Source: Agrobacterium larrymoorei
GTDB lineage: Bacteria > Pseudomonadota > Alphaproteobacteria > Rhizobiales > Rhizobiaceae
Direction: 5' to 3'
DNA length: 64,000 bases
Assembly: GCF_030819275.1 (NCBI RefSeq)
Contig: NZ_JAUTBL010000002.1
Coordinates: forward strand, 684,501-748,500
This document shows, one piece after another, positions 56,856 to 64,000 of this stretch. Below the pieces are notes generated by a model, which was given only the letters and a program-made list of their open reading frames with translations, was not told the origin of the DNA and did not search any database. How positions within the stretch are numbered: the first letter of the stretch is position 1; each line of letters starts with the position of its first letter. The position numbers and the translations under genes are program-made.

Positions 56856-59800
56856 ATGAAGTTCAATAAGCTGCGCCTGCTGGGCTTCAAATCCTTCGTC
56901 GAGCCCTCCGAATTCATCATCGAGCCAGGCCTGACCGGCGTTGTCGGGCCGAACGGCTGTGGCAAGTCCAATCTTGTGGAAGCGCTTCGCTGGGTGATGG
57001 GCGAGAACTCCTACAAGAACATGCGCGCCTCCGGCATGGATGACGTGATCTTCTCCGGCTCCGGCAATCGCCCTGCGCGCAACACTGCGGAAGTCGGCCT
57101 TTACCTCGATAACTCCGATCGCACCGCGCCCGCCGCCTTCAATGATGCTGACGAGATCCAGGTCACGCGCCGCATCGAGCGCGAGAACGGCTCTGTCTAT
57201 CGGATCAATGGCAAGGAGGCCCGCGCCAAGGATGTGCAGCTTCTGTTCGCCGACGCGTCTACCGGCGCGCGCTCACCCTCCATGGTGGGGCAGGGGCGCA
57301 TCGGCGAGCTGATCAATGCCAAACCGCAGGCGCGCCGACAATTGCTGGAAGAGGCGGCAGGCATTTCCGGCTTGCATTCACGCCGCCACGAGGCGGAATT
57401 GCGCCTGCGCGCGGCCGAAACCAATCTGGAACGGCTAGAGGATGTCACCGCACAGCTGGAAAGCCAGATCGAAAGCCTGAAGCGCCAGGCCCGCCAGGCC
57501 AATCGTTTCAAGATGCTCTCTGCCGATATCCGCGCGCGCGAAGCAACGCTTCTCCATATCCGCTGGGTGGATGCGAGCGAGTCGGAACGGGAAGCGGACA
57601 ACGCGTTGAACCTAGCCACCAATCTGGTGGCCGAAAAGGCGCAGCGGCAGATGGAAGCGGCAAAAGAGCAGGGGGTTGCAAGCTTCAAGCTGCCCGAACT
57701 GCGCGAGAATGAAGCGAAGGTCGCTGCCGCGCTTCAGCGATTGCAGATCGCCCGCACGCAGCTAGATGATGAAGCCAACCGCTTGCTCCGCCGCCGCGAT
57801 GAATTGGCGCGCCGCCTTTCGCAACTTGGCGAGGACATTCAGCGCGAAGAGCGGCTCGTCTCGGACAATGCCGACATTCTTTCCCGCCTCGATACGGAAG
57901 AAGCGGAGCTTCTCGACATCCTGGCCGATTCGGGGCGCTACGCCGAGGAGACGCGCGAGGCCTTCGAGGAGGCCGCTGCCAAGCTTTCCGAAAGCGAACG
58001 GGTTTTTGCAGCATTGACGGCAGAACGCGCCGAGGCTGCGGCGTCTCGCGCCCAGCTTGAACGCTCGATCCGCGAGCTTGCCGACCGCAAGATGCGCTTG
58101 GAACGACAGTCTTCCGAGGCTGCTACCGAAGTCGAAACGATCGATGAGAAGCTGGCCGAACTTCCAGATCCTGCGGAAAAGCGCGAGATGGTCGAGGCGG
58201 CGGAGATAGCGGCGGAAGACGCGCTGGTCGCCGTTGACGTTTCGGAGACAGCCGTTGCTGAGGCGCGTTCCGCCGAATCCCTGGCACGTGGGCCGGTTGA
58301 CATGGCGCGTAATCGTCTCAACGCGCTGGAAACCGAAGCGCGTACCATCTCGAAAATGCTGGCCGCTGGCGCTGCTTCCGGCTCGTTCACGCCGGTAGCG
58401 GAAGAGCTGAAAGTGGATCGTGGTTTCGAGGCAGCGCTTGGTGCAGCCCTTGGCGACGATCTGGAAAGCCCGCTGGATAAAAACGCGCCCGCATATTGGG
58501 CAGCGAATGGCGAAGGCGCCGACGATCCGGCCCTGCCGCAGGGCCTTCCCTCTCTCCTGTCGCATGTCTCCGGCCCGGATGCCTTGAAGCGAAGCCTTCG
58601 CCAGATCGGTATCGTCGCCTCTGTCGAAGACGGTCAGCGACTGATGTCGCTTCTAAAACCCGGCCAGCGGCTGGTGACGAAAGACGGCGCGCTGTTCCGC
58701 TGGGACGGCCACGTGGCAAGCGCTGATGCGCCGGGAAGTGCAGCGCTGCGGCTGGCACAAAAGAATCGCCTGTCTGAAATCCAAGGCGAAATCGAGGAGG
58801 CGCGTTTCGCGCTGGAAGAGGCGGAAGAGCTGCTTTCGGTGCGCGCCGAAGACATCCGTCTGGCGGAGGCCGGTTTGAATGAAGCGCGCGAGCGTAGCCG
58901 CCTTGCCGCCCGGCAGCTGACCGAAGCGCGTGATGCCCTCTCTATGGCAGAGCGGGCATCCGGCGATCTCCTGCGCCGCCGCGACGTCGTCTCGGAGGCT
59001 CTGAACCAGATTGGCGGTCAGATTGAGGAGATCGCGGCTCAGGAAGAGAATGCCCGCATCGAACTCGAAGACGGTGCTGATCTTTCCAGCCTTGATGAGC
59101 GCTTGCGCGACAGCCAGCTGGAAGTTGCAACAGATAGAAGCCTTCTGGCCGAGGCGCGTGCACGCCATGAGGGCTTAAGCCGTGAGGCTGATGCGCGCCA
59201 GCGCCGCATCAATGCCATTGCGCAGGAGCGCGCAACATGGGCGGCTCGCGCCGCAAGTGCCGCCGATCACATCGCCACATTGCGCGAGCGTGAAGAGGAG
59301 GCGCGTGATGAACTCGCGGAACTCGATATCGCGCCGGAAGAATTCGATGAGAAGCGCCGCAATCTCTTAACCGAATTGCAGAAGATGGAAGAGGCGCGCC
59401 GCGCTGCCGCAGACCGTCTGGTGGAAGCCGAAAATCTCCAGCGGGATGCGGATCGAGCTGCCGCTACCGCTTTGTCAGAACTGGCGGAAGCACGAGAAAA
59501 GCGTGGCCGCGCAGAGGAACGGCTGGTTTCTGCAAGGGAGAAACGGCAGGAGAGCGAGCACCGCATTCGTGAGGCTTTGAACGTCGAACCCCATATGGCC
59601 TTGCGTCTCACCGGGCTACCGTCAGGAGCGCCGCTGCCGGAAGTGCGTGACGTGGAGCGCGATCTCGACCGGTTGAAGATCGAGCGTGAGCGCCTCGGCG
59701 CGGTCAATCTGCGCGCCGATGAGGAGCAGGCGGAACTGTCCGCCAAGCTTGCCGCCCTGATCAAGGAGCGCGATGACATCATCGATGCCGTCAGGAAGCT

Positions 59801-60320
59801 GCGCGCCGGAATCCAAAACCTCAACCGTGAAGGCCGCGAGCGCCTGGTCGCCGCATTCGATGTCGTTAATACCCAGTTCCAGCGGCTCTTTACCCATCTC
59901 TTCGGCGGCGGCACGGCGGAGCTGCAACTGATCGAGTCCGACGATCCGTTGGAAGCAGGGCTTGAGATTCTCGCCCGTCCGCCGGGCAAGAAGCCGCAGA
60001 CCATGACGCTGTTGTCCGGCGGCGAGCAGGCCCTGACCGCCATGGCGCTGATCTTTGCCGTCTTCCTCACCAATCCGGCCCCCATCTGCGTGCTGGACGA
60101 GGTGGATGCGCCGCTCGACGACCACAATGTCGAGCGCTATTGCAACCTGATGGACGAAATGGTGGCCTCCACCGAAACCCGTTTCGTCATCATCACGCAC
60201 AACCCCATCACCATGGCCCGGATGGACCGCCTCTTTGGCGTTACCATGGCTGAGCAGGGCGTCTCGCAACTGGTTTCGGTCGATCTGCAAATGGCGGAGA
60301 CATTGGCGGAAGCGTCCTAA
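56856..60320 (+). CDS. smc: Chromosome segregation protein SMC
   Basis: SMC forms a ring with ScpA and ScpB that compacts and segregates the chromosome. The 1154-residue protein has an N-terminal ATPase half with Walker [12 protein letters not shown] (about residues 31-41), long coiled coils (about 165-500 and 640-960), a hinge around 510-630, and a C-terminal half with signature [14 protein letters not shown] (about 1053) and Walker [12 protein letters not shown] (about 1079). The first residues [17 protein letters not shown] match the family start. It has its own ribosome site, GAGGCAG. scpAB are not in the window. Confidence 0.96.
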   Translation: MKFNKLRLLGFKSFVEPSEFIIEPGLTGVVGPNGCGKSNLVEALRWVMGENSYKNMRASGMDDVIFSGSGNRPARNTAEVGLYLDNSDRTAPAAFNDADEIQVTRRIERENGSVYRINGKEARAKDVQLLFADASTGARSPSMVGQGRIGELINAKPQARRQLLEEAAGISGLHSRRHEAELRLRAAETNLERLEDVTAQLESQIESLKRQARQANRFKMLSADIRAREATLLHIRWVDASESEREADNALNLATNLVAEKAQRQMEAAKEQGVASFKLPELRENEAKVAAALQRLQIARTQLDDEANRLLRRRDELARRLSQLGEDIQREERLVSDNADILSRLDTEEAELLDILADSGRYAEETREAFEEAAAKLSESERVFAALTAERAEAAASRAQLERSIRELADRKMRLERQSSEAATEVETIDEKLAELPDPAEKREMVEAAEIAAEDALVAVDVSETAVAEARSAESLARGPVDMARNRLNALETEARTISKMLAAGAASGSFTPVAEELKVDRGFEAALGAALGDDLESPLDKNAPAYWAANGEGADDPALPQGLPSLLSHVSGPDALKRSLRQIGIVASVEDGQRLMSLLKPGQRLVTKDGALFRWDGHVASADAPGSAALRLAQKNRLSEIQGEIEEARFALEEAEELLSVRAEDIRLAEAGLNEARERSRLAARQLTEARDALSMAERASGDLLRRRDVVSEALNQIGGQIEEIAAQEENARIELEDGADLSSLDERLRDSQLEVATDRSLLAEARARHEGLSREADARQRRINAIAQERATWAARAASAADHIATLREREEEARDELAELDIAPEEFDEKRRNLLTELQKMEEARRAAADRLVEAENLQRDADRAAATALSELAEAREKRGRAEERLVSAREKRQESEHRIREALNVEPHMALRLTGLPSGAPLPEVRDVERDLDRLKIERERLGAVNLRADEEQAELSAKLAALIKERDDIIDAVRKLRAGIQNLNREGRERLVAAFDVVNTQFQRLFTHLFGGGTAELQLIESDDPLEAGLEILARPPGKKPQTMTLLSGGEQALTAMALIFAVFLTNPAPICVLDEVDAPLDDHNVERYCNLMDEMVASTETRFVIITHNPITMARMDRLFGVTMAEQGVSQLVSVDLQMAETLAEAS

Positions 60321-60557
60321 TATACAATTTTAAGTTATATTAGTTATTTAGAAAGCTGCATCCGGTTCGCTTTTCGCGCCTTTAGGATGCGGATTCCGTT
60401 TGCATTTAATCAATTTTAAAGGCAGCCGCCCGTAGTTTATTGCCTCAACCACAGTTGCTCCATGACGGTGCAAAGTCTTGTGGCAAGAAATGGCATGCTG
60501 GATTTCGAGGAGGGTATCCGGGTCTTTTCTTGTTATTTCTTAGTCCTGCGAGAACAC

Positions 60558-62480
60558 ATGATCCTCTTTGACAATATTAAAATTCGTTACAAGATCCTGG
60601 CGATCCTCCTCCCAATGGTCGCGGTCGGCATGGCTGGCGCCGGCTTTCTGGCGCATAGTTACAATCAGGCAAATGGTGCCTATGTGCGCTATTTCGACAA
60701 CAACGCTGCCGCGTCGACGAGTCTGTTCAGAGCGTCCACCGCGATCGTCGGCGTAGGTTTTGCCGTCAACGAAATTCTTCGCATCAAGGTGATCGGTGGC
60801 GACATGGGCGCAATCGAAGCACTGTATAGAAACGACGCCGAATTGTTTATCAAGCGCATGGAAGAGGCCAAGCGGCTCGATCCTTCTGTCAGCGCCGAAG
60901 CGAATAAGTTCATTCAAAGAGGTAAGGAGATCATCGATCTGGCGAATTCCAGCGTTGATCTCATCAAGGCTGGTAATCTAGATGACGCACGCCTCCAAAT
61001 CGGAAAGATAGGCTCCCGCGTCGTGGATTATCGCGCCGATCTCCGGGGTTGGAATAACGCAAATGCTGCGGAAACCGCGAAAGGCGTGCAGGTTCTATCC
61101 GCACAGGCAACAAGAACCATCAAACACTCGTTGATCGGCATCGGTCTGGCTTTTCTCGCCTTCATCGGCGCGGCCCTGTTCTGTGTTTCCAGAGGCATCA
61201 CGGCACCGATTGAAAAGCTGCGTGCGCGTATGGTGTCGCTTGCCGGTGGCGAAACGCGCGGAGAGATCGACGGCGTCGATCGCAAGGACGAGGTTGGGCA
61301 GATGGCGCAGGCGGTCTCCGTCTTCCGCGAGAATGCGCTGGAGCGCATCCGTCTGGAACAGGAGGCTGACGCCAATCGCAGCCTGTCGGAGAAGGAGCGG
61401 ATTGCTCGCGACGAACAGAAGGCGAAGGAAGCCGAGGACACGCAGTTTGCTGTCGACCATTTGGCAAACGGCCTGTCGCGCCTGTCGGATGGCGATGTGT
61501 GCTATCGCATCAGCCAGCCTTTCGTGGCCCATCTCGATGTCGTGCGTGAGAACTTCAACGCCTCTGCCGAGAAGCTTCAGTCGGCCCTGACCCGCGTGGC
61601 GGAGAACGCCCGTGGTATCGATGCTGGTGCGAATGAAATCCGTTCGGCCGCCGACGATCTTGCCAAGCGGACCGAACAGCAGGCAGCCTCCGTCGAGGAA
61701 ACCGCTGCCGCACTGGAAGAGATCACCACCACGGTGAAGGACTCCACCCGTCGCGCCCAGGAAGCCGGTCATCTGGTCGCCAAGGCGCGCACCGGTGCCG
61801 AACAGTCGGGTGAGGTCGTTCGCAAGGCCGTCGTTGCCATGGAGCGGATCGAGAAGTCGTCGGGCGAAATCTCCAACATCATCAGCGTGATTGATGAGAT
61901 CGCCTTCCAGACCAACCTTCTGGCGCTGAACGCCGGCGTCGAAGCCGCACGTGCTGGTGAAGCAGGCAAGGGCTTTGCCGTCGTTGCGCAGGAAGTGCGT
62001 GAACTGGCGCAGCGCTCCGCCAGTGCTGCCAAGGACATCAAGGGCCTGATCTCCACCTCCAACACCCAGGTTCAGGAAGGTGTTGAGCTTGTCGGTGAAA
62101 CAGGTCGTGCGCTTGAGACGATCGTTGCGGAAGTGCAGGAGATCAACCGTCACGTCATGGCGATCGTGGAAGCGGCACAGGAGCAGTCTTCCGGTCTGCA
62201 GCAGATCAACACGGCTGTGAACCAGATGGATCAGGACACGCAGAAGAATGCGGCGATGGTGGAAGAGACGACGGCGGCCAGCCATGGTCTTGCCCGTGAA
62301 GCCTCTTCGCTGAACCAGCTTCTCGGCCAGTTCAAGCTGTCTGCCACCTTCGAGGCCCCGATCCGTGCGGCAACCCCTGCGGAGCGTCCGGCAGCGTCAC
62401 CAGCCCGTGCGCTTGGCCGCAAGCTCGCAACCGCCTTCAACGGCAATGCAGCGGTCAAGCAGGACTGGCAAGAGTTGTGA
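60558..62480 (+). CDS. Methyl-accepting chemotaxis protein (second copy)
   Basis: This 640-residue chemoreceptor has a first helix (about residues 10-30), a periplasmic sensor with a helical-bundle fold (about 31-190), a second helix (192-211), a HAMP domain (about 213-265), charged coiled coil and a methyl-accepting domain with [20 protein letters not shown] near 445. It ends in DWQEL, a variant of the receptor tail found in the first copy. The sensor is not related to that copy, so ligands differ. I chose the ATG at 60558, where the first helix begins; the ribosome site is weak. Upstream 60321-60557 is promoter. Confidence 0.94.
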   Translation: MILFDNIKIRYKILAILLPMVAVGMAGAGFLAHSYNQANGAYVRYFDNNAAASTSLFRASTAIVGVGFAVNEILRIKVIGGDMGAIEALYRNDAELFIKRMEEAKRLDPSVSAEANKFIQRGKEIIDLANSSVDLIKAGNLDDARLQIGKIGSRVVDYRADLRGWNNANAAETAKGVQVLSAQATRTIKHSLIGIGLAFLAFIGAALFCVSRGITAPIEKLRARMVSLAGGETRGEIDGVDRKDEVGQMAQAVSVFRENALERIRLEQEADANRSLSEKERIARDEQKAKEAEDTQFAVDHLANGLSRLSDGDVCYRISQPFVAHLDVVRENFNASAEKLQSALTRVAENARGIDAGANEIRSAADDLAKRTEQQAASVEETAAALEEITTTVKDSTRRAQEAGHLVAKARTGAEQSGEVVRKAVVAMERIEKSSGEISNIISVIDEIAFQTNLLALNAGVEAARAGEAGKGFAVVAQEVRELAQRSASAAKDIKGLISTSNTQVQEGVELVGETGRALETIVAEVQEINRHVMAIVEAAQEQSSGLQQINTAVNQMDQDTQKNAAMVEETTAASHGLAREASSLNQLLGQFKLSATFEAPIRAATPAERPAASPARALGRKLATAFNGNAAVKQDWQEL

Positions 62481-62481
62481 T

Positions 62482-62530
62482 AGCAAGGTCCAAGCAAAAG
62501 TTGCGCAATGGTTTTGCGATAACGACATGA
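62482..62530 (+). repeat. RIME-like palindromic repeat after the second chemoreceptor
   Basis: It reads GCAAGGTCCAAGCAAAAGTTGCGCAATGGTTTTGCGATAACGACATG in sections matching the repeat behind ccrM at 52847-52905. As there, it begins only a few bases after a stop codon. It is probably part of the transcript's 3' end. Confidence 0.6.
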
Positions 62531-62774
62531 GATCAAAGACTTGAAGTGTGAGAAGCGTATCTGAACGATCGCGACACATTTTAAGAGCAGCTCTCGGAGA
62601 TAACCCGTAACAATGGATGCCCGCGCTCGCCGCGGGCGTTTCGCCATCCCTGGGCCGCCAATGCCGCAATTATGCTGCACTGCACTGTCATCTTGCACTC
62701 TCTGGCGTTCCCAACGGTGTGACAATGCTATAATGGGTTGAAAAACAAGAACGCTTCTGGGTGGAGAGCGTATA
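62531..62774. other. Leader and promoter region of ppdK
   Basis: After the RIME-like repeat the stretch holds a short terminator stem at 62619-62637 and the ppdK promoter. No ORF or RNA gene is visible in it. Confidence 0.5.
62619..62640 (+). terminator. Short GC-rich hairpin before ppdK
   Basis: GCCCGCG pairs with CGCGGGC around CTCGC, followed by GTTTCGCC. It likely ends the chemoreceptor transcript. Confidence 0.5.
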
Positions 62775-64000
62775 ATGAAGAAATGGGTTTATACCTTTGG
62801 CAACGGTGCTGCCGAAGGCCGCGCGAGTGATGTTGCCATATTGGGAGGCAAGGGTGCGCATCTTGCCGAAATGGCAAGCCTCGGCCTGCCTGTTCCGCCC
62901 GGCTTCACCATTATCAGCGAAGTCTGCGGCCGCTACCACCAGGGCGGACGCCAACTCCCCAATGACCTGAAGCTGCAGGTTTCAAGCGGGATCGCCGGCA
63001 TGGAAGCGATGACCGGCCGCAAATTCGGCGCAGGCCCGCGTCCACTCCTGCTTTCCGTCCGATCCGGTGCGCGTGCCTCCATGCCCGGCATGATGGATAC
63101 CGTTCTCAATCTCGGTCTCAATGACGAGACGGTGCAGGCGCTCTGCGAGGATTCCGGTGATGCCCGTTTCGCGTGGGATAGCTATCGCCGCTTCATCCAG
63201 ATGTATGCCGATGTCGTCATGGGTCTTGACCATGAGGTCTTCGAGGAAATCCTTGAGGATGAAAAGGGCCGTCTCGGTCACGAATATGATACGGAGCTTT
63301 CCGCCGACGAGTGGCAGCATGTGGTGTCGCGCTACAAGCAACTGGTCGAAGACGAGTTGGATGAACCCTTTCCGCAGGATACGGAAGTCCAGCTCTGGGG
63401 CGCAATCGGCGCTGTCTTTTCCAGCTGGATGAACACGCGTGCCGTCACCTACCGCCATCTGCACAAAATCCCTGGCGATTGGGGAACGGCGGTCAATGTT
63501 CAGGCCATGGTGTTCGGCAATCTCGGCTCCACCTCTGCCACAGGCGTTGCTTTCACCCGCAACCCGTCGACAGGGGAACAAGAGCTTTACGGTGAGTTCC
63601 TCGTCAACGCGCAAGGCGAAGACGTGGTCGCGGGCATCCGCACGCCGCAATCCATCACCGAGGCGGCCCGCATCGCCTCCGGCTCCGACAAGCCGTCGAT
63701 GGAAAAGCTGATGCCGGAGGCATTTCAGGAATTCCTGGTGATCTGCAAGCAGTTGGAAACCCATTATCGCGATATGCAGGATATGGAGTTCACCATCGAG
63801 CGCGGGCAGCTTTGGATGCTCCAGACCCGGTGCGGCAAGCGCACGACGCGTGCGGCCATGAAGATCGCCGTCGATATGGTCGAGGAAGGCCTGATCACCG
63901 CCGATGAAGCTGTCTGCCGGATCGATCCTTCTTCGCTGGATCAGCTGCTGCATCCCACCATCGATAGCTCTATCGAAAGACCGATCATCGGCTCAGGCCT
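62775..64000 (+). CDS. ppdK: Pyruvate, phosphate dikinase (5' part; continues past the window)
   Basis: PpdK interconverts pyruvate, ATP and phosphate with phosphoenolpyruvate, AMP and pyrophosphate. The first 408 codons are here and the frame is open to the last base, so the catalytic histidine domain and C-terminal barrel lie outside. The N-terminal ATP-grasp domain is clear: YTFGNGAAEGRASDVAILGG, then LGGKGAHLAEMASLGLPVPPG, SVRSGARASMPGMMDTVLN and WGTAVNVQAMVFGNLGSTSATG. The ATG at 62775 follows GGAGAGCG. The enzyme is usually about 880-900 residues long. Confidence 0.95.
   Translation, partial: MKKWVYTFGNGAAEGRASDVAILGGKGAHLAEMASLGLPVPPGFTIISEVCGRYHQGGRQLPNDLKLQVSSGIAGMEAMTGRKFGAGPRPLLLSVRSGARASMPGMMDTVLNLGLNDETVQALCEDSGDARFAWDSYRRFIQMYADVVMGLDHEVFEEILEDEKGRLGHEYDTELSADEWQHVVSRYKQLVEDELDEPFPQDTEVQLWGAIGAVFSSWMNTRAVTYRHLHKIPGDWGTAVNVQAMVFGNLGSTSATGVAFTRNPSTGEQELYGEFLVNAQGEDVVAGIRTPQSITEAARIASGSDKPSMEKLMPEAFQEFLVICKQLETHYRDMQDMEFTIERGQLWMLQTRCGKRTTRAAMKIAVDMVEEGLITADEAVCRIDPSSLDQLLHPTIDSSIERPIIGSG

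Overview
The window is a 64 kb piece of core chromosome from an alphaproteobacterium of the Rhizobiaceae, most likely Agrobacterium, Rhizobium or a close relative. The evidence is the mix of a CcrM-type GANTC methyltransferase with CtrA-like boxes in its promoter, a BioMNY biotin transporter, a RibB with a degenerate RibA-like tail, methyl-accepting proteins ending in WEEF/WQEL pentapeptides, an aa3 oxidase cluster (ctaCDBGE) with SURF1, and small palindromic intergenic repeats of the kind scattered through Rhizobiaceae genomes. I see no rRNA, tRNA, phage, insertion sequence, plasmid function or CRISPR array. Base composition and codon use look uniform, so there is no sign of a recently acquired island.

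Layout, left to right. 71-2104: a chemoreceptor. 2105-2628: a non-coding stretch with tandem hairpins that may encode a small RNA. 2629-9000, minus strand: dxs, a pirin, xseB, a histone-deacetylase-like amidohydrolase and bioY-bioN-bioM. 9025-19627: a YcaQ-like glycosylase, then mostly minus-strand genes (ribB, aroC, a GGDEF-EAL protein, small secreted proteins, a histidine phosphatase, fabI, a DnaJ-like chaperone, a lipoprotein). 19685-24534: pdxH and a MazG-like protein on plus, then a frameshifted HAD phosphatase, a VOC protein, GrpB, tldD and an IalB-like protein on minus.

24866-34510 is one long plus-strand run. It starts with cytochrome c oxidase (ctaC, ctaD, ctaB, a 44-residue membrane protein, ctaG, ctaE), continues with DUF983 and SURF1, and then passes with tight spacing into ispH, thrB, rnhA and a Dabb protein. 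It ends at an 18-bp perfect terminator stem shared with a minus-strand ABC importer. That importer consists of substrate protein, permease, ATPase and a previously overlooked 40-residue membrane peptide, and it is preceded by two Zur-like operators, so it is probably a zinc uptake system. Heme A synthesis and copper insertion (ctaB, ctaG, SURF1) sit beside the subunits they mature.

37400-50896 holds a peroxiredoxin, a DsbD-alpha-like protein, YqgE, a CsbD stress protein, a zinc-ribbon metallopeptidase, a second GGDEF-EAL protein coupled to a GNAT acetyltransferase, an M16 protease, thrC, a lipoprotein, a HAD/GntR divergent pair and a secreted protein built from four repeated modules. 51078-64000 holds a DUF5680 protein, ccrM, a monooxygenase-fold protein, a HAD hydrolase, mutY, a DUF721 protein, a DsbA-like thioredoxin, smc, a second chemoreceptor and the first 408 codons of ppdK, which runs off the end. 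mutY, DUF721, dsbA and smc are adjacent, and the first two are divergently transcribed.

I found no clearly unprecedented multi-gene system. The best leads are the unannotated small membrane ORF with tandem Zur boxes (37116-37282), the CtrA half-sites before ccrM, the 44-residue ORF inside the cta operon, the tandem-hairpin region after the first chemoreceptor, and the four-module secreted protein.
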